A stretch of DNA of 64,000 bases from the NCBI GenBank assembly GCA_003117195.1, contig BDSI01000004.1:248001-312000 (forward strand), in the 5' to 3' direction. Shown here in pieces: positions 46,521-58,059 of the stretch. Within the stretch, counting starts at the first letter, position 1, and every line of letters begins with the position of its first letter. The notes under the pieces were generated by a model that made no database searches, had not been told where the DNA came from, and worked only from the letters and a program-made list of their open reading frames with translations. The DNA comes from Eudorina sp. 2006-703-Eu-15 (taxonomy: Eukaryota; Chlorophyta; Chlorophyceae; Chlamydomonadales; Volvocaceae). Both the position numbers and the translations under genes were made by a program.

Positions 46521-48095
46521 AACAATAACTGCAACTACGGCTTCCACTGCTTTCGCCGAGTTGCACAGCGTGCGACAGCGCCCGAGAATGCCGACAACAG
46601 CCCCGTCCGACAACCAAGGTCCTTAATGTTAATCATACATCCTTGGGGCAAGAAGGATTTCATCATGGGCCATATTGAACTTCGTTGTTTGAGTAGGAGA
46701 CGGTTGTGAAACGCCGTTGCAACCGCCTGATTCGCAGTCGAGCAAATTGTTGGTTTTGTTGGTTTACTTATGATTAATTGGGGCTATGATGCTCTATAAA
46801 AAGACTTCAAGTATGAATATTTCTGCAACAGTAAGTTCAGCGCATGTCCGCACATATATCGCTGGTTGCTTGGAATGGCTTGGATGGGAGGCGTCGGCCC
46901 AGGCTGCTGTGCTGTTTCTACTGAATCCGACAAAATCAGGTCGAACTATGCGACGACGCCTTGCAAAACCTGAGGTGCCTTCGGACAACGCGCGGAGGTT
47001 TTCTAACCACTTCTACCGTTTCATATCCATTGCGGTCGTGTCCATATCCGCTGATCAACGGTGTCGCTTACGTGGGATCGTGGGTTGGTAGCTTAGTCGT
47101 CGAATGGTGTAGGTGTGACCGTTTGGCTTGGATGGCATACAGGTGTTGGCTGCTGGGCGTCAGCTGGGTTGTGGCCGACGTGTCCAACCAGCCAAGTACG
47201 TACGGATGTGTGTCATACACATGCCGCTGCTCAGCCGACGGACTGAGCAGCAACTTGACGTCGGTTCATTAGTTCAGTCGGATGGCGGGGTCGAAGTAGG
47301 CAGCTGATCTTCGGCACTGCTGGCAGCTCGCATACGGTTTCAGCACGCAAGGCGCTGTCGCCACTGCCCTACCAATGGTTGTGTAACACGGCGCGGCCAA
47401 AGGCTTCTCAAAACGCTGTGCAGGGTTTTTAATACTGTAAAACCGGCGCTGCAGGTTGGGGCCCCTGCGGGAACGAAGCAGCAAGCAACGTCCGGGCCAG
47501 GTCACGCGGCGGCTTCGATGTCCGGGGACTTTTGCTTCTGAGAAGTTGTCAGCAGGATGCGTGTGGCGGGCACTGGGCGCGGGGCGGCACGGCGGCTATC
47601 GCTTTGGCGTGTTAGTGTTGCGGTTGTTGGCATGCTTCATGGATTCTCAACATGTGCTCATGTTCTTCTCCGTCTGCCCTTCCTGGTCTCCTCGTGTGCG
47701 TGCCTCCGTTCCCAAGGGGAAACCAGAGCTATTTGACGCTTGTTGTTCAGCAAAAGTAAGTAATCGTTACAAGGTGTACCCGAGTCCCGACCGGGTGTCA
47801 TATACTGCCTCCGGTCTGTAGTGCACGTGCACGTACTAAGTCCTACGCGGCAGGCGGGGCCCCACGTGGGAGCTTGGTGACCCTGGGTCACTGCTGGTAG
47901 CGGAACGCCGAGTTCCAGGACGCCGAGTTCCAGGACGCCGAGTCCACAATATCGGTTGAGAATATAAGAACGTCTTATATTCAATTGCCTCGATGGCCTA
48001 CCACGCGGTAGCTCAGGTTCATGTACGGAACCTTATCCGGACGACTTTAAGTAGTCGCGCCGACGCTCAACCGGTAGTTCTTACTACCATCAAGT
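46521..48095. other. Intergenic region upstream of Cys-rich gene
   Basis: No supported gene. Should contain the Cys-rich promoter. Includes a tandem GTTCCAGGACGCCGA duplication (about 47907-47936) and the second hairpin-repeat copy. Confidence 0.45.
47768..47800. repeat. Hairpin dispersed repeat, copy 2
   Basis: CGTTACAAGGTGTACCCGAG continuing into TCCCGACCGGGT. Compared with copy 1 the stem differs but still pairs (ACCCG/CGGGT against CCCGG/CCGGG). Confidence 0.6.
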
Positions 48096-48644
48096 ATGGA
48101 CTTTTATCAAGTATACAACAACAGTTATCGAGACGTTCCTTCCTGGACGCCTCCTTCAACTCTCTATAAGTACATGTCGCGCCACCTTTCGGTTGAGGAA
48201 TTGCGCGACGCACTGCCTACGTCGTTAGAAACCTCTGACGACGAACGGTGCGAGCATTGCCCTACTTGCGGTCGCGTTTCGCGTGCCTCGTGGGCAAGGT
48301 CGCCTTATAGCTCGGCTACGCAAACCGAAACCGACCCGTCCGAAGTGCAAGTCAGGTGCGTGCCCCGCTTCGCCCACGCGCGTGGTCGCGCGTTCACTTG
48401 GCTGATGGGGGTTCGCAGTCGATTCTTGGCCAGGTCACTCTCCGGTTGTCTCTTGGGTCTGTACGCCTGACCGTCACGCCGTTCGTGTTACCTGCATGCC
48501 TTCACCGACGCCGCATCCTACATTCTGGGCTCAATTACGTTGCTGCAGCATCAGGCCGCCGTGGACTATGGCTCTCGCACGTTGCGGGTTTGCAAGGATG
48601 GGCTGTGCTGCCGTGCGCCGCTCCTGTCTTTGCATGGCGTCGGG

Positions 48645-48660
48645 CTGGGGGGGGGGGGAA
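48645..48660 (+). repeat. Poly-G run inside the pol fragment
   Basis: A run of about twelve G separates the DYGSRT frame from the reverse-transcriptase frame and is a likely slippage site. Confidence 0.8.
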
Positions 48661-49247
48661 GAGCAACCGCCAGTCGTCAACTTTGCAGCCGCCGCCATTT
48701 GCAATCGCGCTGATCCTGTTCGTATTGGCCGCAAAGCTGCGAAACGTGAGCTCCGTCGTGGCGCTCATGCCCTGTTAGTTCGTCCGAAGCTGTTGCTGAA
48801 CGCCGTGGTTCCGCCTGCTGCTGCTGACCCTGAGGTTGATGCCTTATTGGGTGAGTATGCGGACGTCTTTCAGGAGATCCCGGGACTGCCGCCGGTCCGT
48901 CCTGTGGATCATACCATTCCACTGGTGCCGGGCGCACAACCGGTGTCTCGCCCTATGTACCGCCTTAGTCCGCTCGAGTTGGATGAGTTTAAGTGTCAGG
49001 TGACAGATCTGATTGCTAAGGGAATGATGCGCCCCAGTACATCGCCGTACTCGGCCCCGATCCTCTTCGTCGGTAAGAAGGATGGTGGTTTGCGCATGTG
49101 TATCGATTACCGCGGGTTGAATGCGATCACGGTGAAGAACCGTTACCCTCTCCTACGTGTGGATGATCTGCTGGATAAGCTGCAAGGCTTCTTCAGCTCT
49201 ATCGACCTACAGCAAGGGTACAACCAGATTCGGATTGCGGATTTTTA

Positions 49248-49298
49248 AACGGCGTTCAGGTAACCCGGCGTAACCCTAAACCCTAAAACGGCGTTCCG
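49248..49298 (+). other. Short insertion with telomere-like CCCTAAA units inside reverse transcriptase
   Basis: The tract AACCCTAAACCCTAAAA at 49272-49288 is flanked by two copies of AAACGGCGTTC (about 49247-49257 and 49286-49296). The reverse-transcriptase protein pattern is interrupted exactly here and continues after the second copy. Confidence 0.75.
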
Positions 49299-49358
49299 TA
49301 CACCGTTCAGCCACTTTGAGTACACGGTACTTAGCTTTGGGCTGGTTAACACGCCTGC

Positions 49359-49421
49359 GGGCCCATATAGCTCATAAGAGCCTCAGCCCCGGCTTGTGAC
49401 GCCGGTCTTCATTTGGGATTC
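49359..49421 (+). other. tRNA-like remnant or tRNA-derived SINE head
   Basis: Starts GGGCCCATATAGCTCATAAG, with a GCTC/GAGC D-arm-like hairpin, followed by a CCGGC-TTGTGAC-GCCGG arm whose 7-nt loop would present a GTG (His) anticodon. Spacing between the arms is wrong for a functional tRNA and no proper TTCRA T-loop follows (GGGATTCCC only). The first 27 bp resemble 45095-45121. I take it as a degenerate element, not a tRNA gene. Confidence 0.3.
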
Positions 49422-52320
49422 CCTTGTCCTATCCAAAACGCGCGTCCTCGCGCGCAGATAGAGGAACCGGAGGAACAGATCCCACCGACGGAAGAATTCT
49501 ATAATGTGCAGCAGTGGCATTCAAACTCGCTGCCTGATCGGGCCATGAGATGACGCAGATAGAGCATAGCATATTACTAACGTTGTCAACTAAGTGGGAT
49601 CAATCAAGCCTGCCATTGAAATATTTGCCAGTCAGGCCAGCCAGGCCGGGCGAATGAATGATGCTGGGTGCGTCTTTTATGTCGTTATCGTTATCATCGT
49701 CATTGCCATTCCTTCATGTACTGAAGTGTGAAGTCGTAAATCTCCTTTCACGGGACAACGTACAGAAATGCCATCGTTGTAACTCGCATTTCATGCATAC
49801 AACCCATCTCGCTTATCCCGAAACAGAATTTTGAAAATCCGTGGATTTTTGGTACGAATGGCATGTCCATGGCCGGCAGGAGATGATTTGCAGCCGAAAA
49901 AACCATTCGTACACGCTTAATGAAAAGCTTGCAAGGGCGTGACCAGCAGCAGGAAATCGCGTCGTGGGGCCCGGAGTGCAATCCTAAACATTTTAAGATC
50001 AAGGACAAGCGTGGCGACATTATTGATGGAAGCGATGGCTGTGCGCAAATGTTTCGTAGCAGGTCAAACAACTTGCCTGTGACGGTAAAATTGACAATCA
50101 TCAATAATTTTATCAGGACCTAACCATTCTCTGTGGCAATAATTTGTTTGCTCCTGCGCAATATTTGCTGCCGCTCACGACTGGTCGTGGCGTGTCGTGG
50201 TGGCACAGCCTTCCATGTACAATGCACTGCGTGTACGGTCGAGTTAACTTTGGTACGTGTCTTAAGGTAGTTGTTTATAACCAGTTCCAGGGTCGTCAGG
50301 CAAGCTCACCTGGCGGTAAGGCCTGGTCAGGTGCGCGAACGCTGTAATCGAGCGCACTTCTAGATCGCAACAGATCGCAACTTGCGGACGTTCCTGAAGG
50401 TCATCGCTAGCGCAAGAGTTACATGCTGGGTCATCTCAGAACGACAAGAAGAAGGCCTGCTGATTGAACGGGGTGTTACGCTGTGGGCGATTCGCCGTAC
50501 ACATGCCGTATAGTCGTGTGCCGGTTGCACGTAGCCAGGCCGATCCACAACGCATGGCAGGGGCCAGGGGGCCGTGCGGCTTCGTCTGCCTATCTGTCCG
50601 TCTTCCGACTGGGCCGCTTGCCGACGTGTGCGAGCAACGAACCCACACGGAATCAGGATAATCACCCGCAAACCTGCAGCGGCAACAATGGGCAGCCAAG
50701 TTGGGACATAATAGACCTCAGTGTACAGCCCCAAAACCAAATAACGTACGGCAGCCGTGCGACTGGCCAATTTGGACGGTGTCGCTTCAGCTTGACAGTG
50801 ACTGTGGACCGCGTTCACCAGGTTGGCAGCCTGCACACACGCATCTTGCGTAGTGGGCGCCCGGGGAGGGTTTTTGATCAGCTGGTCCCGTGCGCCTCAG
50901 TCGCTGAGTGGCGAGATTTCCCTTTCGTAGTGTACGCTGAGTAGGTCTCGGTGACGTTAGCGATGCATGGTTATGGTAACATGATTCATCCATGCATGCA
51001 TCACAGCTGCAGCCGGTGATCAGCCTTCGCGGCTACATCGTATGTTGATCTCGACTCGATTGGCCCGATCTCGACCCGGCTTCCAAAACCAGAGCGTACT
51101 GTACCCGAGCTGAAAGTGGACAAGGCCATGCACGCATTGGGCGCATCCTTACGGCACGTCCGCTGCAAGTTTTCTTGACCTGATCACGACAACAGTACAC
51201 GGGTGCCCAACACAGACCCCTCCTCCTGTGCCCCTGCCTGCAGCTACAATGCTACCCCGGAATGAAGACCACACGGACAGCATGTTAGCCGCCCCCCGCC
51301 CCCCCCGCCTTGCAGACCGAGGGAGCTTATGGCGGCGTCCGCATACCGCACTTGTGTATGCCTGCTTGCATGGTCGATCAGGGTCGATTGAAAACGAAAA
51401 TCGACTACGAACATAATGAAAGAGTCAGCGCCGACGTGAGTTTCCTTTGTGTAGACACAGAAAACGCCCTTAACTATGCTTGTGTGCGTGCGAAGCAGAA
51501 TCACCAGCCAGTACTTCGCTGTTGTTGCAAAAATCCAGCAGCAGTACTGGCTGCTTTTACAACTCTACCAGCCGAGTTGCTCTCAGACTTGACCCAGACG
51601 CTATGCAGGATACTTTGCAAGGCTTGATCAACATTGGACCGTAGGGACGTTATTGACAGCAGCCTCCTCTTGAGGGCTCTTGCATGTTGGGCAATTTGCG
51701 CAAATTCTAGGGTGCTGTATCTCCAGTAATTACTGCTATAGGGTGGCTGTATAGAAGGAATTACAGCGGCCGTAGGCCGCTGGACTTTTTTTAGAAAATT
51801 TCACGAATTTGAGTCGCCGAAACCTTCATTTTCATACTCAAATTCATCCTTCTAACTCTAATTACTGAATCTTGCAGCCTAACCAAATAGCATATATTGA
51901 GCCTAAACAGAGGTAGTAGGCGACCGCGAGGTCACCATTGAAAAAAGAGTTAAATTACGTGCACGCGGAGATCTTTTGTATCATTAGGGTGCCCAGGCGG
52001 AGGCATAGACCATTCGGGATCCAAAATACAGACATCTTGACTTTAGGGGAGAAAGAGAAACGCCACATACAAGAACTTAGCTGCTTTTGACAGCGGGTAT
52101 TAGCAACATTAGTGAAACGCAATGCTCTTCGTCAAATGTTATCATCTGTCAGCGGGGCTTGGATAAAAACCCACAAAAGCTTTACTTCTGAAAAACGATG
52201 TGAAGCGTCCACATGAATGATGGATCAGTCGTTTTTTGTGGTTTGTGGCAGAAACTATGCAGTGCGAAACGCGTTGCCAGTCGTTGCAGTCGTTGTCGGT
52301 GACGGGTTCGTGGTCTCAGG
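49422..52320. other. Gene-poor, comparatively A/T-rich region
   Basis: About 2.9 kb without a supported gene. Open frames at 49748-50104 (-), 50360-50836 (-) and 50483-50944 (+) show no domain, no good start context and no splice support. The stretch 51760-52230 is the most A/T-rich part of the window. Confidence 0.5.
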
Positions 52321-52340
52321 CCCTGGCAAGCGGTCTCAAG

Positions 52341-52895
52341 GGCCTGAGACCCCCTGCCACGGCCTTATACCGCGTGTCAGCTCCTGAGACCGCACCCCAG
52401 GGCCTGAGACCCCCTGCCACGGCCTTATACCGCGTGTCAGCTCCTGAGACCGCACCCCAGGGCCTGAGACCCCCTGCCACGGCCTAATACCGCGTGTCAG
52501 CTCCTGAGACCGCGCACCAGGGCCTGAGACCCCCTGCCACGGCCTAATACCGCGTGTCAGCTCCTTAGACCGCACCCCAGGGCCTGAGACCCCCTGCCAC
52601 GGCCTAATACCGCGTGTCAGCTCCTGAGACCGCACCTCAGGGCCTGAGACCCCCTGCCACGGCCTCTTACCGAGTGTCAGCTCCTGAGACCGCACCCCAG
52701 GGCCTGAGACCCCCTGCCACGGCCTAATACCACGTGTCAGCTCCTGAGACCGCACCTCAGGGCCTGAGACCCCCTGCCACGGCCTAATACCGCGTGTCAG
52801 CTCCTGAGACCGCACCCCAGGGCCTGACACGAGGTCTCAGGCCCTGGCACGCGGTCTCCGGCCCTGGCACGCGGTCTCAGGCCCTGGCATGCGAT
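52341..52895. repeat. 60-bp minisatellite with 20-bp internal units in inverted orientation
   Basis: Exactly 60-bp period for about eight copies (52341-52830); units differ by a few substitutions. Each begins GGCCTGAGACCCCCTGCCAC. At the right edge (about 52829-52895) a 20-bp period array of GGTCTCAGGCCCTGGCAC units appears, which is the reverse complement of the core unit. The left flank (52309-52340) also has the opposite orientation. Confidence 0.97.
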
Positions 52896-53971
52896 CTCAC
52901 AAGCAACGGGGATGACGATGGGCAGACCAGGGGAGAGCGGCGAGAGCCACCGTTGGGTAATGTGTCTGGGCCCCACTGGGGCTGTTAGAATGAGCAGCCT
53001 TATGCTTCCCTACCAACGTAAAAAAACCGCCTTGTAATCGGAAGTGCCTGGGGTCATAGCTGTATCAGCATGCGCATGTTATAGTGCTTAGCTCGCCTTG
53101 AACGCGGTATGGAACCAAGGCCGTGCGTTTTTCGGGGTTGTCAGGCCTTTGCATCACTGTGTGTGTGCCGCCCCCATGGATCATGTGCCACGTATCGGTT
53201 CCCCAATCCATACCCCCATGGATCATGTGCCCGTCCCCATCGCACTTGGAGTTGTTCGGACGCTAGTTCCAGACACACTGCATAAACTATTTGCTTTATG
53301 TATCGCGCACCCCACAAAGTGGTGTTGCCTAGACGTGGAATGACGCCGCTGCCATTCCCACAGCTGCTACTTTGATATGTCAACTCCGGTACGGGACCCT
53401 GCTGTATAATCCTCATGTGATGCGGTCTGCGGTTGGCTCTCTTCCTGCAAGACGGACTGTTACAGCAAACCCGTGTTGGTGCTGCAGTGCCGCAAAAGCG
53501 CAGTAAGGCAGCCCCACGCTGGATCACAACAATTGTCAGCCGCTGGCCAAACGACCCTTACACCACTAATCCAGCAACGTCCCCCCCAAATACACCAGGG
53601 GCAGGCAGCCCGAACAAACTAGATAGATCACGCCCCGGTGACAAGACCAGTCCAAAGATGTCTTCCTCTCTGCATAGTCGGCTACGGGCTGGCCCCCTGT
53701 TATCTCTTAGTAAATGAACGTACATCATCCTTACCGTGCACGTTCGTACGCACCACTACCTCACGAGCAACTACGTACTACTGTGTCGCAACTCACCACC
53801 ATACTGCAAACGTCATGCCCAGGACCACGCGCAGTATTGTACACCAAATCAGGTCCCTTCTGCACCAGATCGGCCACTCATGACCATCCACCATAAAGCC
53901 TACTAAATGCTCGCCCCCGAAAATCACCTATTCCTCAGGCCCTCAGCCCCTGAGCCGAGCGTGTGTATGTG
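52896..53971. other. No supported gene
   Basis: Contains duplicated CCCCCATGGATCATGTGCC (about 53171-53189 and 53214-53232) and TTACA motifs at 53460 and 53559 that could serve as polyadenylation signals for the minus-strand gene to the right. Confidence 0.45.
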
Positions 53972-56900
53972 TTACTTCTGCTTCTTAGCGGGTTGGTTCC
54001 CATCCTTGTAGGGGCACTTGTGTCCAGCTATCCGAGTGTCGATGCCGTGCTGTTTACATGCTCTGCAATACTTAATCACGTTCCTGCCCCTACCCACCCA
54101 GCAGTTGGAAACCACTGCCCTTGCGTCGGTTGCCCTGCCAGAGTGGAGGCTGCACGCGCAGGGTCCAGCTGCTGATGCTGCGGCGGCAGCGGCGTCCACG
54201 TTAAGTCTTTGTAGGCCGGTGCGGGCTGCTGGGCATCACCCGACAGCTGCTGCCCTTGCGTCGGTTGCCCTGCCAGAGTGGAGGCTGCACGCGGGGGTCC
54301 AGCTGCTGATGCTGCGGCGGCAGCGGCGTCCACGTTAAGTCTGTGTAGGCCGGTGCGGGCTGCTGGGCACCACCCGACAGCTGCTGCCCTTGCGTCGGTT
54401 GCCCTGCCAGAGTGGAGGCTGCACGCGCAGGGTCCAGCTGCTGATGCTGCGGCGGCAGCGGCGTCCACGTTAAGTCTTTGCAGGCCAGTGCGGGCTGCTG
54501 GGCACCACCCGACAGCTGCTGCCCTTGCGTCGGTTGCCCTGCCAGAGTGGAGGCTGCACGCGCAGGGTCCAGCTGCTGATGCTGCGGCGGCAGCGGCGTC
54601 CACGTTAAGTCTTTGTAGGCCGGTGCGGGCTGCTGGGCACCACCCGACAGCTGCTGCCCTTGCGTCGGTTGCCCTGCCAGAGTGGAGGCTGCACGCGCAG
54701 GGTCCAGCTGCTGATGCTGCGGCGGCAGCGGCGTCCACGTTAAGTCTTTGTAGGCCGGTGCGGGCTGCTGGGCACCACCCGACAGCTGCTGCCCTTGCGT
54801 CGGTTGCCCTGCCAGAGTGGAGGCTGACCGCGCAGGGTCCAGCTGCTGATGCTGCGGCGGCAGCGGCGTCCACGTTAAGTCTTTGTAGGCCGGTGCGGGC
54901 TGCTGGGCACCACCCGACAGCTGCTGCCCTTGCGTCGGTTGCCCTGCCAGAGTGGAGGCTGCACGCGCGGGGTCCAGCTGCTGATGCTGCGGCGGCAGTG
55001 GTGGCCGTGTTGGGGCTGCACGCAGCTGCTGCTGTTGGACCGGTTGCCGCTGCTGGGAGGCTAGGGCCCGCAGCGGCAGGCCGATGCCCCGTTGCTGCGG
55101 GTCAGGGCATGGGAACCCCAGCGAGCTGGAGGTAGCAAGGCCGGGGCGCTGCTCCGCAAGGTGCCCCAATGATGCCGCGACCGCAGCAGTTAAATTGCCG
55201 CTGGCCAGGCCCGCCCATACGTGGCTCTGATCACCGACGACGAGCTGCTGAGGGAGGCGTGTGATCTGCTTCCCTGCAAGAAGCGAAACAGTAATCGATA
55301 AGGTGCTGTCATGCTAAACTGCCGTTCACTACACGAAGACTGCAACCACATGTACCGCGCTCGCAATCTTCGGGCAGGTCCTTCTGCAGGGGTTCTTTCA
55401 GCCACCAGCCATGCTTTGTAAGTTGGTCCATAGCCTGGAACACGGCCTTCACTTAATCCGTGTCACAGAGAGGGAGCAAAGTTCTGCAAGCAAGGTACAC
55501 GGATAAGACGACCGACATGAGTGCAACTGTCAAGTTCACCACGGTGAATTCTGGAACAAAAACATCCTACCCCGACTAACAAACAACGGTTCATGTGGAA
55601 GAGATTCAGTGAACCTACTCGCGCACATCAGATCGCTGAAGCAGCAGGCGCGCTGTGCTCGACGTCTTGGCCGTGATGAGCTCGTACACCGGACCAGCAC
55701 AGGCGACCGCCTCCGGTGTGACCGGCGCACCGGCTGGAGGTGTCGCTGCAAGAGACGGAAAGAAAAGTAGGTTATAAACTGTAGAATGCAAGTCTCTTGG
55801 GGAAATGGATATGTACATTCTCATCACGTACCAGGCAAGACCTTCCGCCAATCAAAGTGCATCTCCTCCGCGGTGCTTGACAGCTTTAATTCCGCCTCGG
55901 GGTACAGCAGGACCATGCCCAGCTGCTTGCACAGGCTGTTGACATCCCCCATAGCCGCATAGTCGTACATGCCGTAGTCCGTGGCATCCCCCCTCCCCCA
56001 CAAAAAGAACACATCACTTGCCTGCTGCTTTCTCCACACAGACCTGAGAGTCTGCTGGCCATCGCTGCTGCCACCGCTTCCACCGCCGCTCCCACCGCTA
56101 CCACCGCTGCCCTTGTAGGCGCGTGCCGCGTAGCTTAAGTACTCGGCTTGCTGCTGAAGGTATCCTTGGCGCGATATCTCGTTCCGGGTAGCCACGATGG
56201 AGGATATGCTGCTGCCCTTCTGCATCCCCGCCATGAGCAAATCCAGCAGCGGTGTGGTCATACCGCCTTTGTGAGTCAGGATACCGCCGAGGCTGTTGCT
56301 GATGGGCAAGGACGCGAGAACCTCCGGATCCGTCAGCAGGAAGGACTTGTTGCCCCCGAGTCATGGTTCCCTGCACAGAGCACCCAGACAGGTGAGTGCC
56401 GTTATCGCCGCCATCTACCTGCCTACGTATTCGTCTGCGTCCACTCATAATGTCCATGGCACGCTGTGCTGGATGGGAAAACCCCGAGCAGAACTTTAAC
56501 CCCACAGCTTACCACGACACCCAAAACCCTGTCAATGCCAGCGACCAGGATGTCCCACCTTTGCATTCATAGCGCCGGGAAAACACGTACACCGTGCCGT
56601 TCAAACCCCTCATCGGTCTCGGGGGCGCCCAGCCGTCGAGATTAACCTTGCCTTTTACGCAGTGAGGACACGTCGGCCGCGTATCCTTCGTTACGCTAAA
56701 CTTGTCTAGGTCGAAGAAGACTATGGAGTCATTAACCAGCGTGCCCTGGTGTTGCGAAGCCCGCGCGGACGAGGGCGAGGCAGCCGAGTCGCAGCAATAG
56801 CTGCAGCACTCATCGGCCATACGGCCGAAGCCTACTGAACTGACTTTTACAGATGCGTCGATCAACGCGCGGCCCACCCCCAGAATGATCTCTTGTTTGG

Positions 56901-57045
56901 ACCATTTCGCGCCAGTGACATGTGTGAGGTAAACTTTACCGTGTTGAAGCTTGAACTGAATACTATTGTCTTTTTTAAGGGAACTCCAATAGGTAAGGTT
57001 TATTGATTCAATGGGTGCTTTAGCTTGGCTGTTTTTGTTACTCAT
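53972..57045 (-). pseudogene. Broken transposase-like gene (KDZ/Kyakuja-type suspected) with 45-residue tandem repeats
   Basis: Minus-strand exons: 56559-57045, 55832-56370, 55627-55745, 55356-55446, then 55273 leftwards; junction phases agree. Exon 1 starts at ATG 57045 and ends in a zinc-finger-like segment (TCPHCVKGKVNLDGW, later RRYECKG). Exon 2 has SFLLTDPEVLASLPISNSLG and LTHKGGMTTPLLDLL, then YLQQQAEYLSYAARAYK, resembling KDZ-type transposases. The last exon runs through 45-residue Pro/Gln-rich repeats. A Cys/His end (YCRACKQHGIDTRIAGHKCP) stops at 53972. Two disruptions are visible: a homopolymer of five C at 56353-56357 puts the exon 2 start out of frame by one base, and the repeat copy at 54255-54388 is 134 rather than 135 bp. 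The C-terminal finger is also in a different frame. No terminal inverted repeats were recognised. Family assignment is tentative. Confidence 0.6.
54120..54999. repeat. 135-bp coding minisatellite, about 6.5 copies
   Basis: Unit starts (CTTGCGTCGG) at 54120, 54255, 54389, 54524, 54659, 54794 and 54929. The period is 135 bp (45 codons) except the 134-bp copy at 54255-54388. In the minus-strand gene frame each unit reads PLPPQHQQLDPARAASTLAG then QPTQGQQLSGGAQQPAPAYK then DLTWT. Because 135 is divisible by three, several other frames on both strands are also open and look like genes but are not. Confidence 0.97.
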
Positions 57046-58059
57046 TTCCTCACGGCTTGTGCAAGCATATGGTCAAACTGCAAATAAATGATTGCTCTAG
57101 AATGTAAGCAAGAAAGAGAAAGGCAGACCAGTTTGTTACTGACCGGTTACTACTTACCGCACAGTACTCGGGAATTCAGCGCTGTACAGTGAATTAGTTC
57201 CGCCGTACAGGCCCGAATTAGTGCAAATTAGCGCTAATTCCCCGCCGCACTAATTCACCCTATTTCATGCGAAAAGCCCTGTCATGCGAAAAGCCCTCAA
57301 CATGTATGAAGGCCCGGAAGGCCTGGTTTGCTTTGGGCCCGTGGTGTTTACGGAAAGACCCCGTCCAACGGCGGGTTCCAGTCGACCTGAGGCCTTCAGA
57401 GGCTCGCTCCATTTTTCCTCAGGCAGGCTTAGCCATCATGTGACACCATGTGCAGTAACTTCAACGCATTCGTTCTGCCACAACATGCGCGCACTGTCTA
57501 CGGACAATGTACGGCCCTAAGCTCCTTGAAAGACGTATATGTACATCCAGTCATACATAAATTAAAGGCGTCAGGTGAACGCATTCGGGATGAGAATGGC
57601 TACCGGAGAGTACAGAATCGGAAGCCGCGATGCGTGAGGAAAGGGAAAGATACATGCGTACTCAGTGAATTCGATACCACTTTGAACATCATATTGGCTC
57701 ATTTCATTCGTGACCTTGGATGAGGTCGGGCCGTAGTTAGTGGAGTACGTCGTCGTTGGCTAACCATTATTCATTGATCTACCTTGACTTACTTGCAAAT
57801 AGGTGGTATTTAAACATAGGAAAAATGTGCATGGAGCACGGCGGCGTTTAAGTGATTTTATTCGTAGTGGGACATAAATCGGTTTGTCTAAACTTGTGGT
57901 CTTACAACATTCTGTTCCCCGCAAGCTATCAAATGATTTTGCATAAGACGCATGTCTTTATGGCGGTGATTGTTTCTTTAATAAGAGAACCTCCGGATTC
58001 TGTGATACTGTAAGCTGGCCACTGAACGACGCCGTGACCTTTGTAGTTAAGGTATCGTG
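57046..58059. promoter_or_regulatory. Region between transposase-like gene and SBP gene
   Basis: About 1 kb, A/T-rich. Contains a palindrome AATTAGCGCTAATT near 57226-57240 with related GAATTAGT motifs on either side, and a duplicated CATGCGAAAAGCCCT (about 57267-57298). It should include the SBP promoter. A 91-codon frame at 57448-57723 is not supported as a gene. Confidence 0.45.

Larger units (their letters stand above)
48356..49340 (+). pseudogene. Decayed Ty3/gypsy-type pol fragment (protease region and N-terminal reverse transcriptase)
   Basis: Pieces in three frames: [20 protein letters not shown] (from about 48440), then [20 protein letters not shown] with a trailing LRV (from about 48516), typical of the segment after the retroviral-type aspartic protease, then a long frame to a stop at 49246-49248. 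That frame carries [59 protein letters not shown] and [14 protein letters not shown], which are Ty3/gypsy reverse-transcriptase blocks 1-3. The next block resumes after a small insertion (KTAFRTPFSHFEYTVLSFGL near 49289-49348) and then breaks off before the YxDD catalytic box. RNase H, integrase and LTRs were not found. The element is dead. Confidence 0.85.

Noticed and set aside
48496..49248. Intact retrotransposon polyprotein
   Set aside because: Three frames are needed, the catalytic YxDD block is missing and no LTRs, RNase H or integrase are visible.
49359..49430. Functional tRNA-His gene
   Set aside because: Arm spacing is wrong, no T-loop TTCRA motif and no matching 3' acceptor strand.
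50360..50944. Overlapping open frames of 153-158 codons on both strands
   Set aside because: No domain, no splice or polyadenylation support, and neither strand is favoured.
52341..52830. Regularly spaced repeats resembling a CRISPR array
   Set aside because: The whole 60-bp unit is conserved with no unique spacers, and the genome is eukaryotic; it is a minisatellite.
54278..55135. 285-codon open frame on the plus strand
   Set aside because: It exists only because the 135-bp minisatellite is divisible by three; it has no unique coding content.
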